From Chryseobacterium sp. FP211-J200 (GTDB lineage Bacteria > Bacteroidota > Bacteroidia > Flavobacteriales > Weeksellaceae), in assembly GCF_001643375.1 (NCBI RefSeq), contig NZ_LSHB01000040.1, positions 1 to 64,000 of the forward strand: a stretch of DNA of 64,000 bases, read 5' to 3'. Below, in pieces: positions 25,043 through 34,108 of this stretch. A program made the position numbers and the translations under genes. The number at the start of each line of letters is the position of its first letter. Position 1 is the stretch's first letter. Under the pieces are notes generated by a model, which was not told the origin of the DNA, did no database searches, and worked only from the letters and a program-made list of their open reading frames with translations.

Positions 25043-26137
25043 TTACTGATTCGCTCTTTTAATGTAAAGATAAGCAGCGACAGGTGCAAAAATGATATTC
25101 GGAAGCCACATTGCCAATAGTGGTGGCAAAGTTTTGTTTTCGGAAACGACATTCAAAACCTGAAAAGAAAACACGAATAGGAACGCCAAAGCAATCCCCA
25201 CAGCGAGATTAAGCCCAAGTCCACCACGCTTTTTCTGAGACGACAATGACAGTCCCAAAAACGTCAAGATAATGATCGAAACCGGCATGGATGTTCTTTG
25301 ATAAAGCTCGTTATAGAAGGAAGTGACGTTGTTGTTTCCTTTCATTTTTTCCCGATTGATCAAGGTTATCAGCTCAGGTGTGGTTTTATTTTGCGCGACC
25401 AATTTATCTGGAAACAACTCGGAAGGTGGCAATTTGAAATCCTGAACCTTCGTCGTGCCTTGCCCTAATATTTCGGTGTCATTTTTCCCGGCAGTTCTTT
25501 CGGTATAATTATTAATAATGAAGTGCTTTTTCTTCGCATCCCATTGGATATCGAGTGCCGTGATCTGGTAAATCAGCTTTTTGTTCTTATCAAACTTCTG
25601 ATACATGTAGCCATTCCCGCGGTTTTCTTTCTTGTTGTAGCTATTGACAAAAATATAATCGGTAGGACTGATATTCGACGCAATGCTCATATTTCCCAAC
25701 AACTTCTCCTTGTTGACGCTGTTATAAGTGTAAGGTTCGAGAACATTTTTCTTGATATTGGCCCAAGGTAAAATGAAATGATTCACCGCCAAAGTTGCCA
25801 TGAAAATCAACAAAGAAGTAATCAAATAAGGCCTAGCAAATCTGTGAAAACTGGCTCCACTACTGATAACCGCTACAATCTCGGTATTATTGGCCATCCT
25901 GGAGGTGAAGAAGATCACGGTAATGAAAACCAAGATCGACATAAAGGTCAGAATCAAATTCAGGATCCAGAACGGATAAAAATTGAGCAGGAAATAACCA
26001 ACTGTAAATCCATTGCTCTCAATCCTGGGTGTTTTTGCCTGCACATCCACAACCATAATAATGATAGACAAAAGCGCCAACATAAAAATGAGGGTTCCCA
26101 AATATTTTTTGATGACGTAAAGATCTATGATTTTCAT
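25043..26137 (-). CDS. LptF/LptG-family permease (YjgP/YjgQ)
   Basis: 364 aa. Three N-terminal membrane helices (about 12-32, 55-77 and 99-118), a central beta-rich periplasmic jellyroll (about 130-270), and three C-terminal helices match the LptF/G fold. It would work with LptB and the Lpt bridge to extract lipopolysaccharide from the inner membrane. I cannot tell F from G by eye. Downstream of tgt, separated by about 70 nt that hold the TGATAAATGATGATTGATAA-type words common in this genome. Confidence 0.88.
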   Translation of the reverse strand: MKIIDLYVIKKYLGTLIFMLALLSIIIMVVDVQAKTPRIESNGFTVGYFLLNFYPFWILNLILTFMSILVFITVIFFTSRMANNTEIVAVISSGASFHRFARPYLITSLLIFMATLAVNHFILPWANIKKNVLEPYTYNSVNKEKLLGNMSIASNISPTDYIFVNSYNKKENRGNGYMYQKFDKNKKLIYQITALDIQWDAKKKHFIINNYTERTAGKNDTEILGQGTTKVQDFKLPPSELFPDKLVAQNKTTPELITLINREKMKGNNNVTSFYNELYQRTSMPVSIIILTFLGLSLSSQKKRGGLGLNLAVGIALAFLFVFSFQVLNVVSENKTLPPLLAMWLPNIIFAPVAAYLYIKRANQ

Positions 26138-26210
26138 CGAGTTATAATTGATAAATGATGATTGATAAATGATTTTCTTTTGATTCTTTTAACTTTTTTT
26201 CTTGAATCTT

Positions 26211-27344
26211 CTAAAGCCTTTGTTTCAACTGAGGAACGATAGAATCTTTCCACTGGTAGAAATCGCCGGCAACAATGTGTTCTCTCGCAACTTTCACTAA
26301 ATCAAGGTAAAACGCCAGGTTATGGATCGATGCAATTTGTTTTGCCAAATATTCCTTCGAAACGAAAAGGTGACGCACGTAAGCCTTGCTGTAGGCGCTG
26401 TCCACAAAACTCGTCCCAAACTCATCAAGCGGTGAAAAATCTTCTTTCCAACGTTCGTTTTTCATATTCATCACACCTTGCCAAGTGAAGAGCATGGCGT
26501 TTCTTGCATTTCTGGTCGGCATTACGCAATCCATCATATCCACGCCAAGACCAATGCTTTCGAGGATATTCCAAGGCGTTCCAACACCCATCAAATATCG
26601 CGGTTTATCTTTCGGGAGAACATCTGTCACTTCGTCTGTGATCCTGTACATTTCCGGTTCTGGTTCGCCAACTGACAATCCACCAATCGCATTACCTTCT
26701 GCGTCAGCTTCTGAAATGACCTCAGCCGAAATTTTTCTCAGATCAGAATAACAAGAACCCTGAACAATTGGGAATAATCTCTGTTTGTGACCGTACAACT
26801 CTTTGTTTTCCTCAGTCCAAGTGATGCATCTTTTCAACCAACGGTGCGTGAGCTCCATCGATGTCTTCACAGCATTATAGTCGCTTGGATAAGCAATACA
26901 TTCATCAAAAGCCATAAAAATATCGGCGCCAATTTGTCTTTGGATCTGCATAGAGATCTCTGGTGACATAAACCGCAGACTACCGTCGATGTGCGATTTG
27001 AATTTCACCCCCTCTTCCGTGATCTTTCTGCTTTTCGCTAATGAGAAAACCTGGTAACCACCAGAATCTGTCAAGATCGGCAGGTCCCAATTCATAAATT
27101 GGTGAAGACCGCCTGCTTTCTCCATAATGTCCATCGTAGGACGAAGCATCAAATGATAGGTATTACCTAAAATGATCTGCGCTTTTATATCTTCTTTAAG
27201 TTCTCTCTGGTGAACGGTTTTCACAGATGCAACCGTTCCTACCGGCATAAAGATCGGTGTTTGGATCTGCCCGTGGTCGGTATTGATAACTCCAGCTCTT
27301 GCTTTGGACTCTGAAGTTTTTTCTATTTCAAAAAATTTTTGCAT
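26211..27344 (-). CDS. tgt: tRNA-guanine transglycosylase (queuosine insertion)
   Basis: 377 aa. It exchanges G34 for preQ1 in tRNAs with GUN anticodons. TDSGGYQVFSL (about 92-102) and the nucleophile block GVDMMDCVMPTRNARN (about 266-281) are intact. The usual zinc site CxCxxC is not: aligned to E. coli Tgt (PECDCYTC), the stretch reads EFGTSFVDS (about 305-313), so three Cys ligands are Gly, Ser and Asp, although the following SKAYVRHL and the IHN His are kept. queE at 58.4 kb is the other queuosine gene here. It precedes the permease, and the DUF4296 gene lies 3 nt upstream. Confidence 0.93.
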   Translation of the reverse strand: MQKFFEIEKTSESKARAGVINTDHGQIQTPIFMPVGTVASVKTVHQRELKEDIKAQIILGNTYHLMLRPTMDIMEKAGGLHQFMNWDLPILTDSGGYQVFSLAKSRKITEEGVKFKSHIDGSLRFMSPEISMQIQRQIGADIFMAFDECIAYPSDYNAVKTSMELTHRWLKRCITWTEENKELYGHKQRLFPIVQGSCYSDLRKISAEVISEADAEGNAIGGLSVGEPEPEMYRITDEVTDVLPKDKPRYLMGVGTPWNILESIGLGVDMMDCVMPTRNARNAMLFTWQGVMNMKNERWKEDFSPLDEFGTSFVDSAYSKAYVRHLFVSKEYLAKQIASIHNLAFYLDLVKVAREHIVAGDFYQWKDSIVPQLKQRL

Positions 27345-27347
27345 AAT

Positions 27348-27719
27348 TTATCTCGCTTGCGGCGGTATTCCCGGATTTTCTTTTAATTTTTTATTGATGA
27401 ATGCTTCTGCTTTTGGGTCTTTTGCTACGATGATTTTCTGAGCGTCATCCAAAATCTCTTGGATCACTTCAGGTTTGGTCATGTAATATTCATAGCTTTT
27501 GGTGAACAATTCACCTTTGATCTTGTATTTTTTCAGAATGAATCTTGTGGCATTTTCAGAATTGATATTATTTCCGATGGTATAATTCTGCTCATTGATG
27601 GCAAAATCCGCAATGATCTCGGACATCTTGTCTTCCGGCAAAATGTCTTTCGGTTTTTCTATCGCCTCTGTACAGGACAAAACGCATAAAATCATTGATA
27701 TGTAAAAGAAATGCTTCAT
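27348..27719 (-). CDS. DUF4296 lipoprotein
   Basis: 123 aa. SPII signal with lipobox VLSC (KHFFYISMILCVLSC), then the DUF4296 pattern: KPKDILPEDKMSEIIADFAINEQ followed by helical segments around FILKKYKIKGELFTKSYEYYMTKPE, which resemble tetratricopeptide-like helices. Function unknown. It sits between the GT2 gene (3-nt gap) and tgt (3-nt gap) in one transcription unit. Confidence 0.82.
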   Translation of the reverse strand: MKHFFYISMILCVLSCTEAIEKPKDILPEDKMSEIIADFAINEQNYTIGNNINSENATRFILKKYKIKGELFTKSYEYYMTKPEVIQEILDDAQKIIVAKDPKAEAFINKKLKENPGIPPQAR

Positions 27720-27722
27720 GAT

Positions 27723-28439
27723 CTACAATTTTCCGATCAGGTTTTTCCATTTCAAATTCAAAACACCGAAAACTGCTTCCTGGATGATCCCGCCGTTCAT
27801 CTTGCTCACACCTTCCGTCCTATCGGTAAAAATGATTGGAACTTCTACAATTTTCATATTCTTTTTGAAAACGCGGTATTTCATCTCAACCTGGAATCCG
27901 TATCCTTTCAGTTTGATCTTGTCAAGCCCGATCGAGATCAATGTTTCTTTCTTAAAACAAACAAATCCCGCCGTCGTATCATGAATGGGAAGTCCAAGAA
28001 CAAATCGCACATACTTCGAAGCGAAATAAGACAACAAAACCCGGCCCATCGGCCAATTGACCACATTCACACCTTGAGAATATCTGGAACCAACGGCCAT
28101 ATCTGCAGCTTTACAAGCTTCATAAAGTTTAATCAGATCTTTCGGATTGTGGGAAAAATCGGCATCCATCTCGAAAATATAATTATAATCGTTGTGAATT
28201 GCCCATTGGAAACCATGGATGTAAGCCTTGCCAAGTCCATCTTTGATCTTTCGAACGGTCAAATGCAATTGAAGCGGAAACTTCTCTCTCAGACCTTTTA
28301 CGATCTCAGCCGTTCCGTCGGGCGAAGAATCGTCCACCACCAAAACGTGGAAATCTTGCTGCAAAGCAAAAACAGCCGAAATGATCTTTTCGATGTTCTC
28401 TTTTTCGTTGTAGGTGGGAATAATAACCAATTTCTTCAT
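27723..28439 (-). CDS. Polyprenol-phosphate mannosyltransferase-like GT2
   Basis: 238 aa from ATG 28439; an in-frame TTG six codons upstream is not needed. Glycosyltransferase family 2 of the DPM1 type: VIIPTYNEKENI (about 4-15), DDSSPDGTAE (about 36-45), the metal-binding EMDADFSHNP (about 89-98) and the R-rich TTAGFVCFKK block. It has no C-terminal membrane helices, so it is the soluble, single-domain form. It would load mannose or another sugar onto a lipid carrier for protein or glycan modification. First gene of the GT2-DUF4296-tgt-permease unit. Confidence 0.88.
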   Translation of the reverse strand: MKKLVIIPTYNEKENIEKIISAVFALQQDFHVLVVDDSSPDGTAEIVKGLREKFPLQLHLTVRKIKDGLGKAYIHGFQWAIHNDYNYIFEMDADFSHNPKDLIKLYEACKAADMAVGSRYSQGVNVVNWPMGRVLLSYFASKYVRFVLGLPIHDTTAGFVCFKKETLISIGLDKIKLKGYGFQVEMKYRVFKKNMKIVEVPIIFTDRTEGVSKMNGGIIQEAVFGVLNLKWKNLIGKL

Positions 28440-28581
28440 CCGGCAAATAATCCGCAAAGATAATCTTTAATCGCTAATGTTTATTTGGCGTGTTGGAAAT
28501 TAACTTTTTTTAATAGAAATGATAACATCTTAAAATCATTTACAATCTAAAAACTCAAATTATTCGTACATTATTTTATTA

Positions 28582-29415
28582 ATGAATAAAATGTATAAAT
28601 CAACAACACTCCTTTTATTTGCCTTAATGATAATCAGTTGCAAACCGACATTGGCTTACAAGGATATTTCCTATACCCAAAATAATAATGGTGAAGATGT
28701 AAAGCTCAATATTTTCACACCGAGAAACATTAAGAACGAAAACTATCCAGTCCTTATTTTCGTCTACGGCGGAAACTGGAACACAGGAAATAAGAATAAG
28801 TACAACCTTCTCGGGAGAAATTTTGCCCGCAAAAATATGGTGGTCGTGATTCCAGATTACACTTTGAGTCCAAATGCTGACGTGGATCAAATGACAAAGG
28901 AAATCGCTTCAGCCATTCAATTTACAAAAGCAAATGCTAAAAATTACCACGGAAATCCTGAACGAATTTTCATCTCTGGACATTCTGCTGGTGGACAATT
29001 GGCAACTTCCGCCGTGATGAATCCTAAATACGGAATCCTGGAAAAAAAAATTTCAGGAATTATCATGATTGATGCTGCGGGAATCGATATGAAAAATTAT
29101 TTGGAAAAATATCCGCCAACTTCAGCAGATAATTACGATATCACCTGGAGCAAAGACCCTGAAAAATGGAAACAAGCGTCGTCTATTTATTTCATTAATG
29201 ACAAAACACCGCCTTTTTTGATTTACGTGGGAGAGAAAACTTATCCTTCCATAAAAGTCGCCAATGATAATTTTTTGAAAGCCCTGAAACCTTTCCAGCC
29301 AAATGTGAAGCCAATTAACTTAAACAAAAAGCATGTTCCAATGGTCTTGCAATATTTTTTACCTTGGAGCAAAAGGTTTGATGAAGCGGTCAGTTTTACG
29401 GAAAGAGTGAAGTGA
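28582..29415 (+). CDS. Lipoprotein esterase, alpha/beta hydrolase (BD-FAE/carboxylesterase type)
   Basis: 277 aa. SPII signal with lipobox IISC at about residue 20 (LLLFALMIISCKPT). The hydrolase part has the oxyanion motif YGGNWNTGNK (about 64-73), the nucleophile elbow SGHSAGGQ (about 134-141), and a late His in KKHVPMV (about 253). The HSAGG form is typical of HSL/BD-FAE-type esterases. Likely tethered in the outer or inner membrane facing the periplasm. The substrate is unknown. Convergent with the next gene, stop codons 9 nt apart. Confidence 0.82.
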   Translation: MNKMYKSTTLLLFALMIISCKPTLAYKDISYTQNNNGEDVKLNIFTPRNIKNENYPVLIFVYGGNWNTGNKNKYNLLGRNFARKNMVVVIPDYTLSPNADVDQMTKEIASAIQFTKANAKNYHGNPERIFISGHSAGGQLATSAVMNPKYGILEKKISGIIMIDAAGIDMKNYLEKYPPTSADNYDITWSKDPEKWKQASSIYFINDKTPPFLIYVGEKTYPSIKVANDNFLKALKPFQPNVKPINLNKKHVPMVLQYFLPWSKRFDEAVSFTERVK

Positions 29416-29423
29416 ATTGCAAC

Positions 29424-29933
29424 TTACAGCCCAAGCACCAAAAAGAACAAAGCCAAATAGACCATAAACGAAATCTCAAACAACTTCATTTTATATCTAT
29501 AAATCGCAATTGTATTGATAATCAAAAGAAAAAGACAAAAAATGGCAAAGAAAAACTTTGTAAAAGATCTGATGTTGTAGTAAAACAGATCCGTCCATTT
29601 CGATTTTGAATTTAATGCAACGTAAAACTTATCGTCATCATTTTCTAAGTTTTCATTTTCATTAATGTAAAAAGTCAGTTTCTTATTAATGGAATTTTTC
29701 AAGATCGCCTCGTCATTTTTGAAATAAGAAAGCATCCCATTTCCTGAATTGTAAAAAACACCCGGATATTCTTTGGTCTTGAATTTATAATATGGCACCC
29801 GGTTTCCGCTTTTCCTAACTTCAGTTACTGTTGCCTTGACCTCTATTAAATCACTATTCGAAATGAGAATTTTCCCGGGAATGTAAAATATGCCGACGAT
29901 AGACAGTAATATGACAAAGGTTTTGAAACTCAT
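29424..29933 (-). CDS. Two-helix membrane protein with a periplasmic beta domain
   Basis: 169 aa. An N-terminal helix (about 5-22) and two closely spaced C-terminal helices (about 122-143 and 150-168) enclose a soluble middle rich in Lys, Asn and Tyr (YYKFKTKEYPGVFYNSGNG). This resembles DUF3592-type membrane proteins only loosely. Monocistronic, AT-rich. Confidence 0.6.
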   Translation of the reverse strand: MSFKTFVILLSIVGIFYIPGKILISNSDLIEVKATVTEVRKSGNRVPYYKFKTKEYPGVFYNSGNGMLSYFKNDEAILKNSINKKLTFYINENENLENDDDKFYVALNSKSKWTDLFYYNIRSFTKFFFAIFCLFLLIINTIAIYRYKMKLFEISFMVYLALFFLVLGL

Positions 29934-30056
29934 TTTAATTGTGAAAAGTTTTAATCGAATTAATAATAAGAATAATATCGATGAGAAGTAGATTCCTACA
30001 GAAAAATTATCTCAATTATTTAACTTACAAATAAACCTATAACAATTTCTAATTCT

Positions 30057-30064
30057 TATTTTTG
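30057..30064 (+). promoter_or_regulatory. -7 promoter box of the DUF4271-hemD unit
   Basis: TATTTTTG matches TAnnTTTG exactly. It overlaps the most upstream in-frame TTG (30062), which therefore cannot be the start. The transcript should begin near 30071. Confidence 0.6.
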
Positions 30065-30079
30065 CAAAAAATTTGGAGC

Positions 30080-30721
30080 TTGGTAAGAATAGCAGAACAT
30101 AATGATTGGGTGGTATATTGTATTCTCGGGAGTATTTTCGCTTACATTATCGTGCTTTCTGTTTTCAACCGCGATGCTAACATCAAGGATTTTCTTACAC
30201 AGAAGATCGAGGATTCTAATAATCTAACACCTTCCTGGACGATCATTTCCATTGTCAGAAGCGTGATGATCGCTGTACTTCTGTCACAGTTCGTACCTGT
30301 TGTCCCGAAGTTCATCTCCGATATTCAGTTGTTTGGCGTTCAGCTCAACAAATTTGGTTTTGCCTTCTTAGCAGTGATCTCTTTTGACATTATCAAAAAT
30401 TTGCTCACTTTTTTCTTTTACAACAGCATTGGCGACGGAAAGAATCTGAAAGGTTTGGCCCTGATCTCCAGTAAGTTCTATTTCTTGGAATCTATTGGAT
30501 TGATCATCGCTGGATTTGCACTTTATTTCTATCCTTTGGATCTGGTACAATATTTTTATACGATCATTATAGTATTAATATCCTTGTTCGTGTTGAAAAA
30601 CCTCATCTATATTTTTCACAAGCAGGCTATTTTGCCCGAAAAATGGTATTATAAATTTTTGTATATTTGCACGCTTCAAATAGTACCCGTGTTGGTACTT
30701 TGGAAGTTCTTATTTTATTAA
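30080..30721 (+). CDS. DUF4271 membrane protein
   Basis: 213 aa counted from TTG at 30080, about nine bases after the predicted transcript start and after a GGAG; a TTG at 30062 lies within the promoter box and a GTG at 30110 is a weaker option. The AEHNDWVVYCILGSIFAYI opening is characteristic of DUF4271. Six membrane helices follow. The gene is regularly found beside hemD in Bacteroidota. Function unknown. 21 nt before hemD. Confidence 0.82.
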   Translation: MVRIAEHNDWVVYCILGSIFAYIIVLSVFNRDANIKDFLTQKIEDSNNLTPSWTIISIVRSVMIAVLLSQFVPVVPKFISDIQLFGVQLNKFGFAFLAVISFDIIKNLLTFFFYNSIGDGKNLKGLALISSKFYFLESIGLIIAGFALYFYPLDLVQYFYTIIIVLISLFVLKNLIYIFHKQAILPEKWYYKFLYICTLQIVPVLVLWKFLFY

Positions 30722-30742
30722 ATGTAACACAGACATTTTAAG

Positions 30743-31483
30743 ATGAAAATCAAATCTATTTTAGTTTCACAGCCCGCTCCTAACGAATCTTCGCCTTATT
30801 TGGAGATTGCAAAGAAAGAGAAGATCAAAATTGATTTTCGTCCTTTTATCCACGTTCAGGGGGTGGATGCGAAAGAACTCAGAACGCAGAAAATTGACCT
30901 TACACAGTACACCGGTATTATTTTCACAAGCAAAAACGCGATCGACCATTATTTTAGATTAGCGGAGGAAATGAGATTCACAGTGCCAGATGCAATGCGC
31001 TACATCTGCCAGTCAGAGGCTATTGCCAACTATTTGCAGAAGCACATCGTCTACAGAAAAAGAAAGATCAGCTTTGGCGAGAAAACTTTTTCCGATTTGG
31101 CACCACTGTTCAAAAAACACCCATCAGAAAAGTATCTTTTGCCATCATCAGATATCTTAACGCCAGAAGTTCCAAAGGTTTTGGACTCTTCGAACATCGA
31201 TTGGACGAGAGCGATCATGTACAAAACAGTGGCGAGTGATTTGACAGATATCGACATTAATGATTACGAAATGTTGGTTTTCTTCAGCCCGCAAGGAATC
31301 AAATCTTTGAAGATCAATTTCCCAACTTTTGACCAAAAGGAAACCAAGATCGCTGTTTTTGGAACCACGACCCAAGCAGCTGCAGAAGAAGCTGGATTGA
31401 CCGTCAACGTAATGGCTCCAACGAAAGAAACGCCGTCTATGACAATGGCGATAGAAAAATACATCAAAAGCATCAATAAGTAA
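30743..31483 (+). CDS. hemD: Uroporphyrinogen-III synthase (HemD family)
   Basis: 246 aa, two alternating alpha/beta domains. Family positions visible: the opening KIKSILVSQPAPNES, GIIFTSKNAIDHYF (about 54-67), a SSDILTPEVP hinge, and the second-domain block DYEMLVFFSPQGIKSLKINF (about 174-193) followed by AVFGTTTQAAAEEAG. It closes hydroxymethylbilane to uroporphyrinogen III in heme synthesis. HemD sequences diverge strongly, so the call rests on fold pattern and on pairing with DUF4271. Confidence 0.85.
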   Translation: MKIKSILVSQPAPNESSPYLEIAKKEKIKIDFRPFIHVQGVDAKELRTQKIDLTQYTGIIFTSKNAIDHYFRLAEEMRFTVPDAMRYICQSEAIANYLQKHIVYRKRKISFGEKTFSDLAPLFKKHPSEKYLLPSSDILTPEVPKVLDSSNIDWTRAIMYKTVASDLTDIDINDYEMLVFFSPQGIKSLKINFPTFDQKETKIAVFGTTTQAAAEEAGLTVNVMAPTKETPSMTMAIEKYIKSINK

Positions 31484-31501
31484 TTATTGTTTACATAAAT
31501 C

Positions 31502-31535
31502 AAAACCGTCTTCTTTCTGAGAGGATGGTTTTTTG
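31502..31535 (+). terminator. Terminator of DUF4271-hemD
   Basis: AAAACCGTCTTC pairs with GAGGATGGTTTT around TTTCTGA, followed by TTTTGTTT. Confidence 0.75.
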
Positions 31536-31560
31536 TTTAAATTTGAGCTAGAAAAAATAT

Positions 31561-31679
31561 CGCAAAGGCGCAAAATTAATTTCTATAATAACGTTTAAAG
31601 TCGCAAAATAAATCGTTAACCGCTTTGAAAGTTGGCGACTTTCAACATTAATACTTTAACCTAATCTTGCGCCTTTGCG
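31561..31679. repeat. Palindromic intergenic element before oligopeptidase B
   Basis: Perfect 13-bp terminal inverted repeats CGCAAAGGCGCAA (31561-31573) and TTGCGCCTTTGCG (31667-31679) enclose a second perfect hairpin TTGAAAGT-TGGCG-ACTTTCAA (31625-31645). The ends recall the GCGCAAAG/CTTTGCGCC words common in flavobacterial intergenic DNA. No ORF inside. It lies directly upstream of the oligopeptidase start and would be part of its leader. Confidence 0.7.
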
Positions 31680-31696
31680 TTAAAAATCAAAACAAA

Positions 31697-33742
31697 ATGA
31701 ATGCTCCAAAAGCAAAAAAAATAGAAAAACTTCTAGAAATTCATAACGACCAAAGGAATGACCCTTATTTCTGGATGAATGAACGTGAAAATCCCGAAGT
31801 CATCAAATATCTGGAGGAAGAAAATGCCTACACAGATTTTGTGATGAAGGAAACAGAAGACCTTCAGAATGACCTTTATGAGGAAATGAAATCCCGCTAC
31901 AAAAAGGATGACGAGTCTTTACCTTATTTTTTCAATCAATACTGGTACATCGTAAGATATGAAGATGGGAAAGAATATCCGATTTTCTCAAGAAAGTTTC
32001 AAACCTTGGAGAATCAAGAAGAGATTCTTTTGGATGCCAATGTTTTAGCGGAAGGCAACGAATATTTCGATATTGGAAGCATTTCTATCAGCGTTAATAA
32101 TGACATTCTATCTTTTTCAACTGATATTGTCGGGAGAAGAATTTATAAGATTTTCTTCAAGAATCTGAAAACCGGCGAAATCTATGGAGACGAAATTAAC
32201 AATACGACTGGAAAAGCAGTTTGGTCAAGTGATAACAATTATGTCTTTTACATTAGAAAAGATGAAAGCCTAAGAGCGTTTCAGATCCATCGTCACGAAT
32301 TAGGAACTGAAACTGAAAAAGACGTTTTGATTTTCCACGAGGAAGATGAGACTTTTGACGTTAATGTTTACAAAACCAAGACTTTAGACTATATTTTCAT
32401 CTCTTCATCGAGTACAAATGAAGACGAACACAGATTCATTCCGGCGAATGATGTTTTTGCAGATTGGAAAATTATCCAGCCAAGAACTGAGGATTTGGAA
32501 TATTCTGTGGAGCATTATCAAGATGATTTTTACATCATTACGAATGCAGATGATTCTACCAATTTTAAAATTGTAAAAACAAAAGTCGAGAATGCATCGA
32601 TTGAAAACTGGGAAGATTTTATTCCGCACAGAGAAAATGTGTTGTTGGAAGGTTTTGAAATTTTTAATGACTATTTCGTTTTGGAAGAAAGAGAAAGCGG
32701 ACTTCTTCAAATCAAAATCATCGAGAGCAAAACCGGAGATTCTCATTATCTGCCGTTTTCCGACCCGACTTACACCGCGTACATCGGAACGAATATGGAA
32801 TTTGATACCGAAAAATTACGTTTCGGCTACACATCTTTGACAAAACCCGCTTCGACTTTCGAATATGATATGAAAGAAAAAACCACCAAACTTCTCAAAG
32901 AACAGGAAGTTTTAGGCGGAAAATTCAACAAAGAAAATTATATCTCAGAAAGAATTTGGGCAACCGCAAGAGATGGAAAACAAGTTCCAATTTCCTTGGT
33001 TTATCACAAAGACACACCGAAATCCGAAAATACGCCACTACTACTCTACGGCTACGGAAGTTACGGTCATACGGTTGACGCAAGCTTTTCTAGTACAAGA
33101 TTGTCACTATTAGACCGAGGCTATATTTTTGCCATCGCACACATAAGAGGCGGAGAATATCTTGGCAGAGAATGGTACGAAGACGGAAAAATGCTTCAGA
33201 AGAAAAACACGTTTTTTGATTTCATTGATGCTGCAAAGCACTTAATAACAGAAAATTACACCTCTCCAAAACACCTTTACGCCATGGGCGGAAGTGCCGG
33301 CGGACTTTTGGTGGGTGCAGTGATGAATTACAACCCTGAACTTTTCAACGGGATTGTGGCGCAAGTTCCTTTTGTGGACGTGGTTTCGACAATGTTGGAT
33401 GATACGATTCCTTTGACCACAGGAGAATATGACGAATGGGGAAATCCGAATGAGAAAGAATATTATGATTATATGAAATCCTATTCGCCTTATGATAATA
33501 TCGAAGCAAAAAATTATCCTAACATATTAATTACCACAGGTTTCCACGATTCTCAAGTTCAATATTGGGAGCCAGCAAAATGGACAGCAAAATTGAGAGA
33601 ATTAAAAACGGATGACAATATTCTTATCTTCAAAACCGATATGAGTTCTGGTCACGGCGGCGCAAGTGGAAGATTTGAAAGTCTTAAAGAAATTGCTTTG
33701 GAATATGCATTCTTATTTAAAATAGAAGGTTTAAAAAATTAA
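31697..33742 (+). CDS. ptrB: Oligopeptidase B-like S9 serine peptidase
   Basis: 681 aa from ATG 31697; an upstream in-frame start would extend through the palindromic element. N-terminal seven-bladed propeller with the oligopeptidase B opening NDPYFWMNERENPEVIKYL (about 18-36), C-terminal alpha/beta hydrolase domain with nucleophile Ser533 in GGSAGGLL, likely Asp in TGFHDSQVQYW (about 612-622) and His in SGHGGASG (about 652-659). It has no signal peptide, so it is cytosolic; it cleaves short peptides after basic residues. A small gene follows 2 nt later. Confidence 0.92.
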   Translation: MNAPKAKKIEKLLEIHNDQRNDPYFWMNERENPEVIKYLEEENAYTDFVMKETEDLQNDLYEEMKSRYKKDDESLPYFFNQYWYIVRYEDGKEYPIFSRKFQTLENQEEILLDANVLAEGNEYFDIGSISISVNNDILSFSTDIVGRRIYKIFFKNLKTGEIYGDEINNTTGKAVWSSDNNYVFYIRKDESLRAFQIHRHELGTETEKDVLIFHEEDETFDVNVYKTKTLDYIFISSSSTNEDEHRFIPANDVFADWKIIQPRTEDLEYSVEHYQDDFYIITNADDSTNFKIVKTKVENASIENWEDFIPHRENVLLEGFEIFNDYFVLEERESGLLQIKIIESKTGDSHYLPFSDPTYTAYIGTNMEFDTEKLRFGYTSLTKPASTFEYDMKEKTTKLLKEQEVLGGKFNKENYISERIWATARDGKQVPISLVYHKDTPKSENTPLLLYGYGSYGHTVDASFSSTRLSLLDRGYIFAIAHIRGGEYLGREWYEDGKMLQKKNTFFDFIDAAKHLITENYTSPKHLYAMGGSAGGLLVGAVMNYNPELFNGIVAQVPFVDVVSTMLDDTIPLTTGEYDEWGNPNEKEYYDYMKSYSPYDNIEAKNYPNILITTGFHDSQVQYWEPAKWTAKLRELKTDDNILIFKTDMSSGHGGASGRFESLKEIALEYAFLFKIEGLKN

Positions 33743-33744
33743 TT

Positions 33745-34089
33745 ATGAGCGAAGCAGAACTTTGGAAAAAAGTAGAACACTTCTTTGAAGTCAATTTTCA
33801 AACTGAGAAAAACCCGCCAATTGACACGTTATTGTTCATCATTGGTGTTCAGGAATTGGGAAGCGGACAACAGAAATTCACGAAAGATGATAAGGTCAAT
33901 CTGTTGCACATCGCGGTTTGCAGGTTGCTAGAACCGTTTGGTTATTATAAATTCACGCATTACGAAGGTGGCTGGCCTCATTATGACAAACTGGATGACC
34001 TGCCAGAATTGAAACCAAATGAACAATCGCTCTTGATGAAAAAAGCGATTATTCAGTATTTTGAAGATGAGGAGATTGATTTGGAGTAA
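33745..34089 (+). CDS. Conserved hypothetical protein co-transcribed with oligopeptidase B
   Basis: 114 aa, soluble, acidic. Helical, with the conserved-looking stretch TLLFIIGVQELGSGQQKFTKDDKVNLLHIAVCRLLEP (given by position, about 28-64) and HYEGGWPHYDKLDDLP (about 74-89). I do not recognise a named family. The start is 2 nt after the peptidase stop, so translation is coupled; a partner role is possible but unproven. Confidence 0.75.
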   Translation: MSEAELWKKVEHFFEVNFQTEKNPPIDTLLFIIGVQELGSGQQKFTKDDKVNLLHIAVCRLLEPFGYYKFTHYEGGWPHYDKLDDLPELKPNEQSLLMKKAIIQYFEDEEIDLE

Positions 34090-34108
34090 ATGATTTGTTG
34101 AATTGTTG

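Noticed and set aside
27711-28463. 250-codon plus-strand ORF opposite the GT2 gene
   Set aside because: It mirrors the glycosyltransferase gene, which has clear GT2 motifs; the antisense product has no recognisable features.
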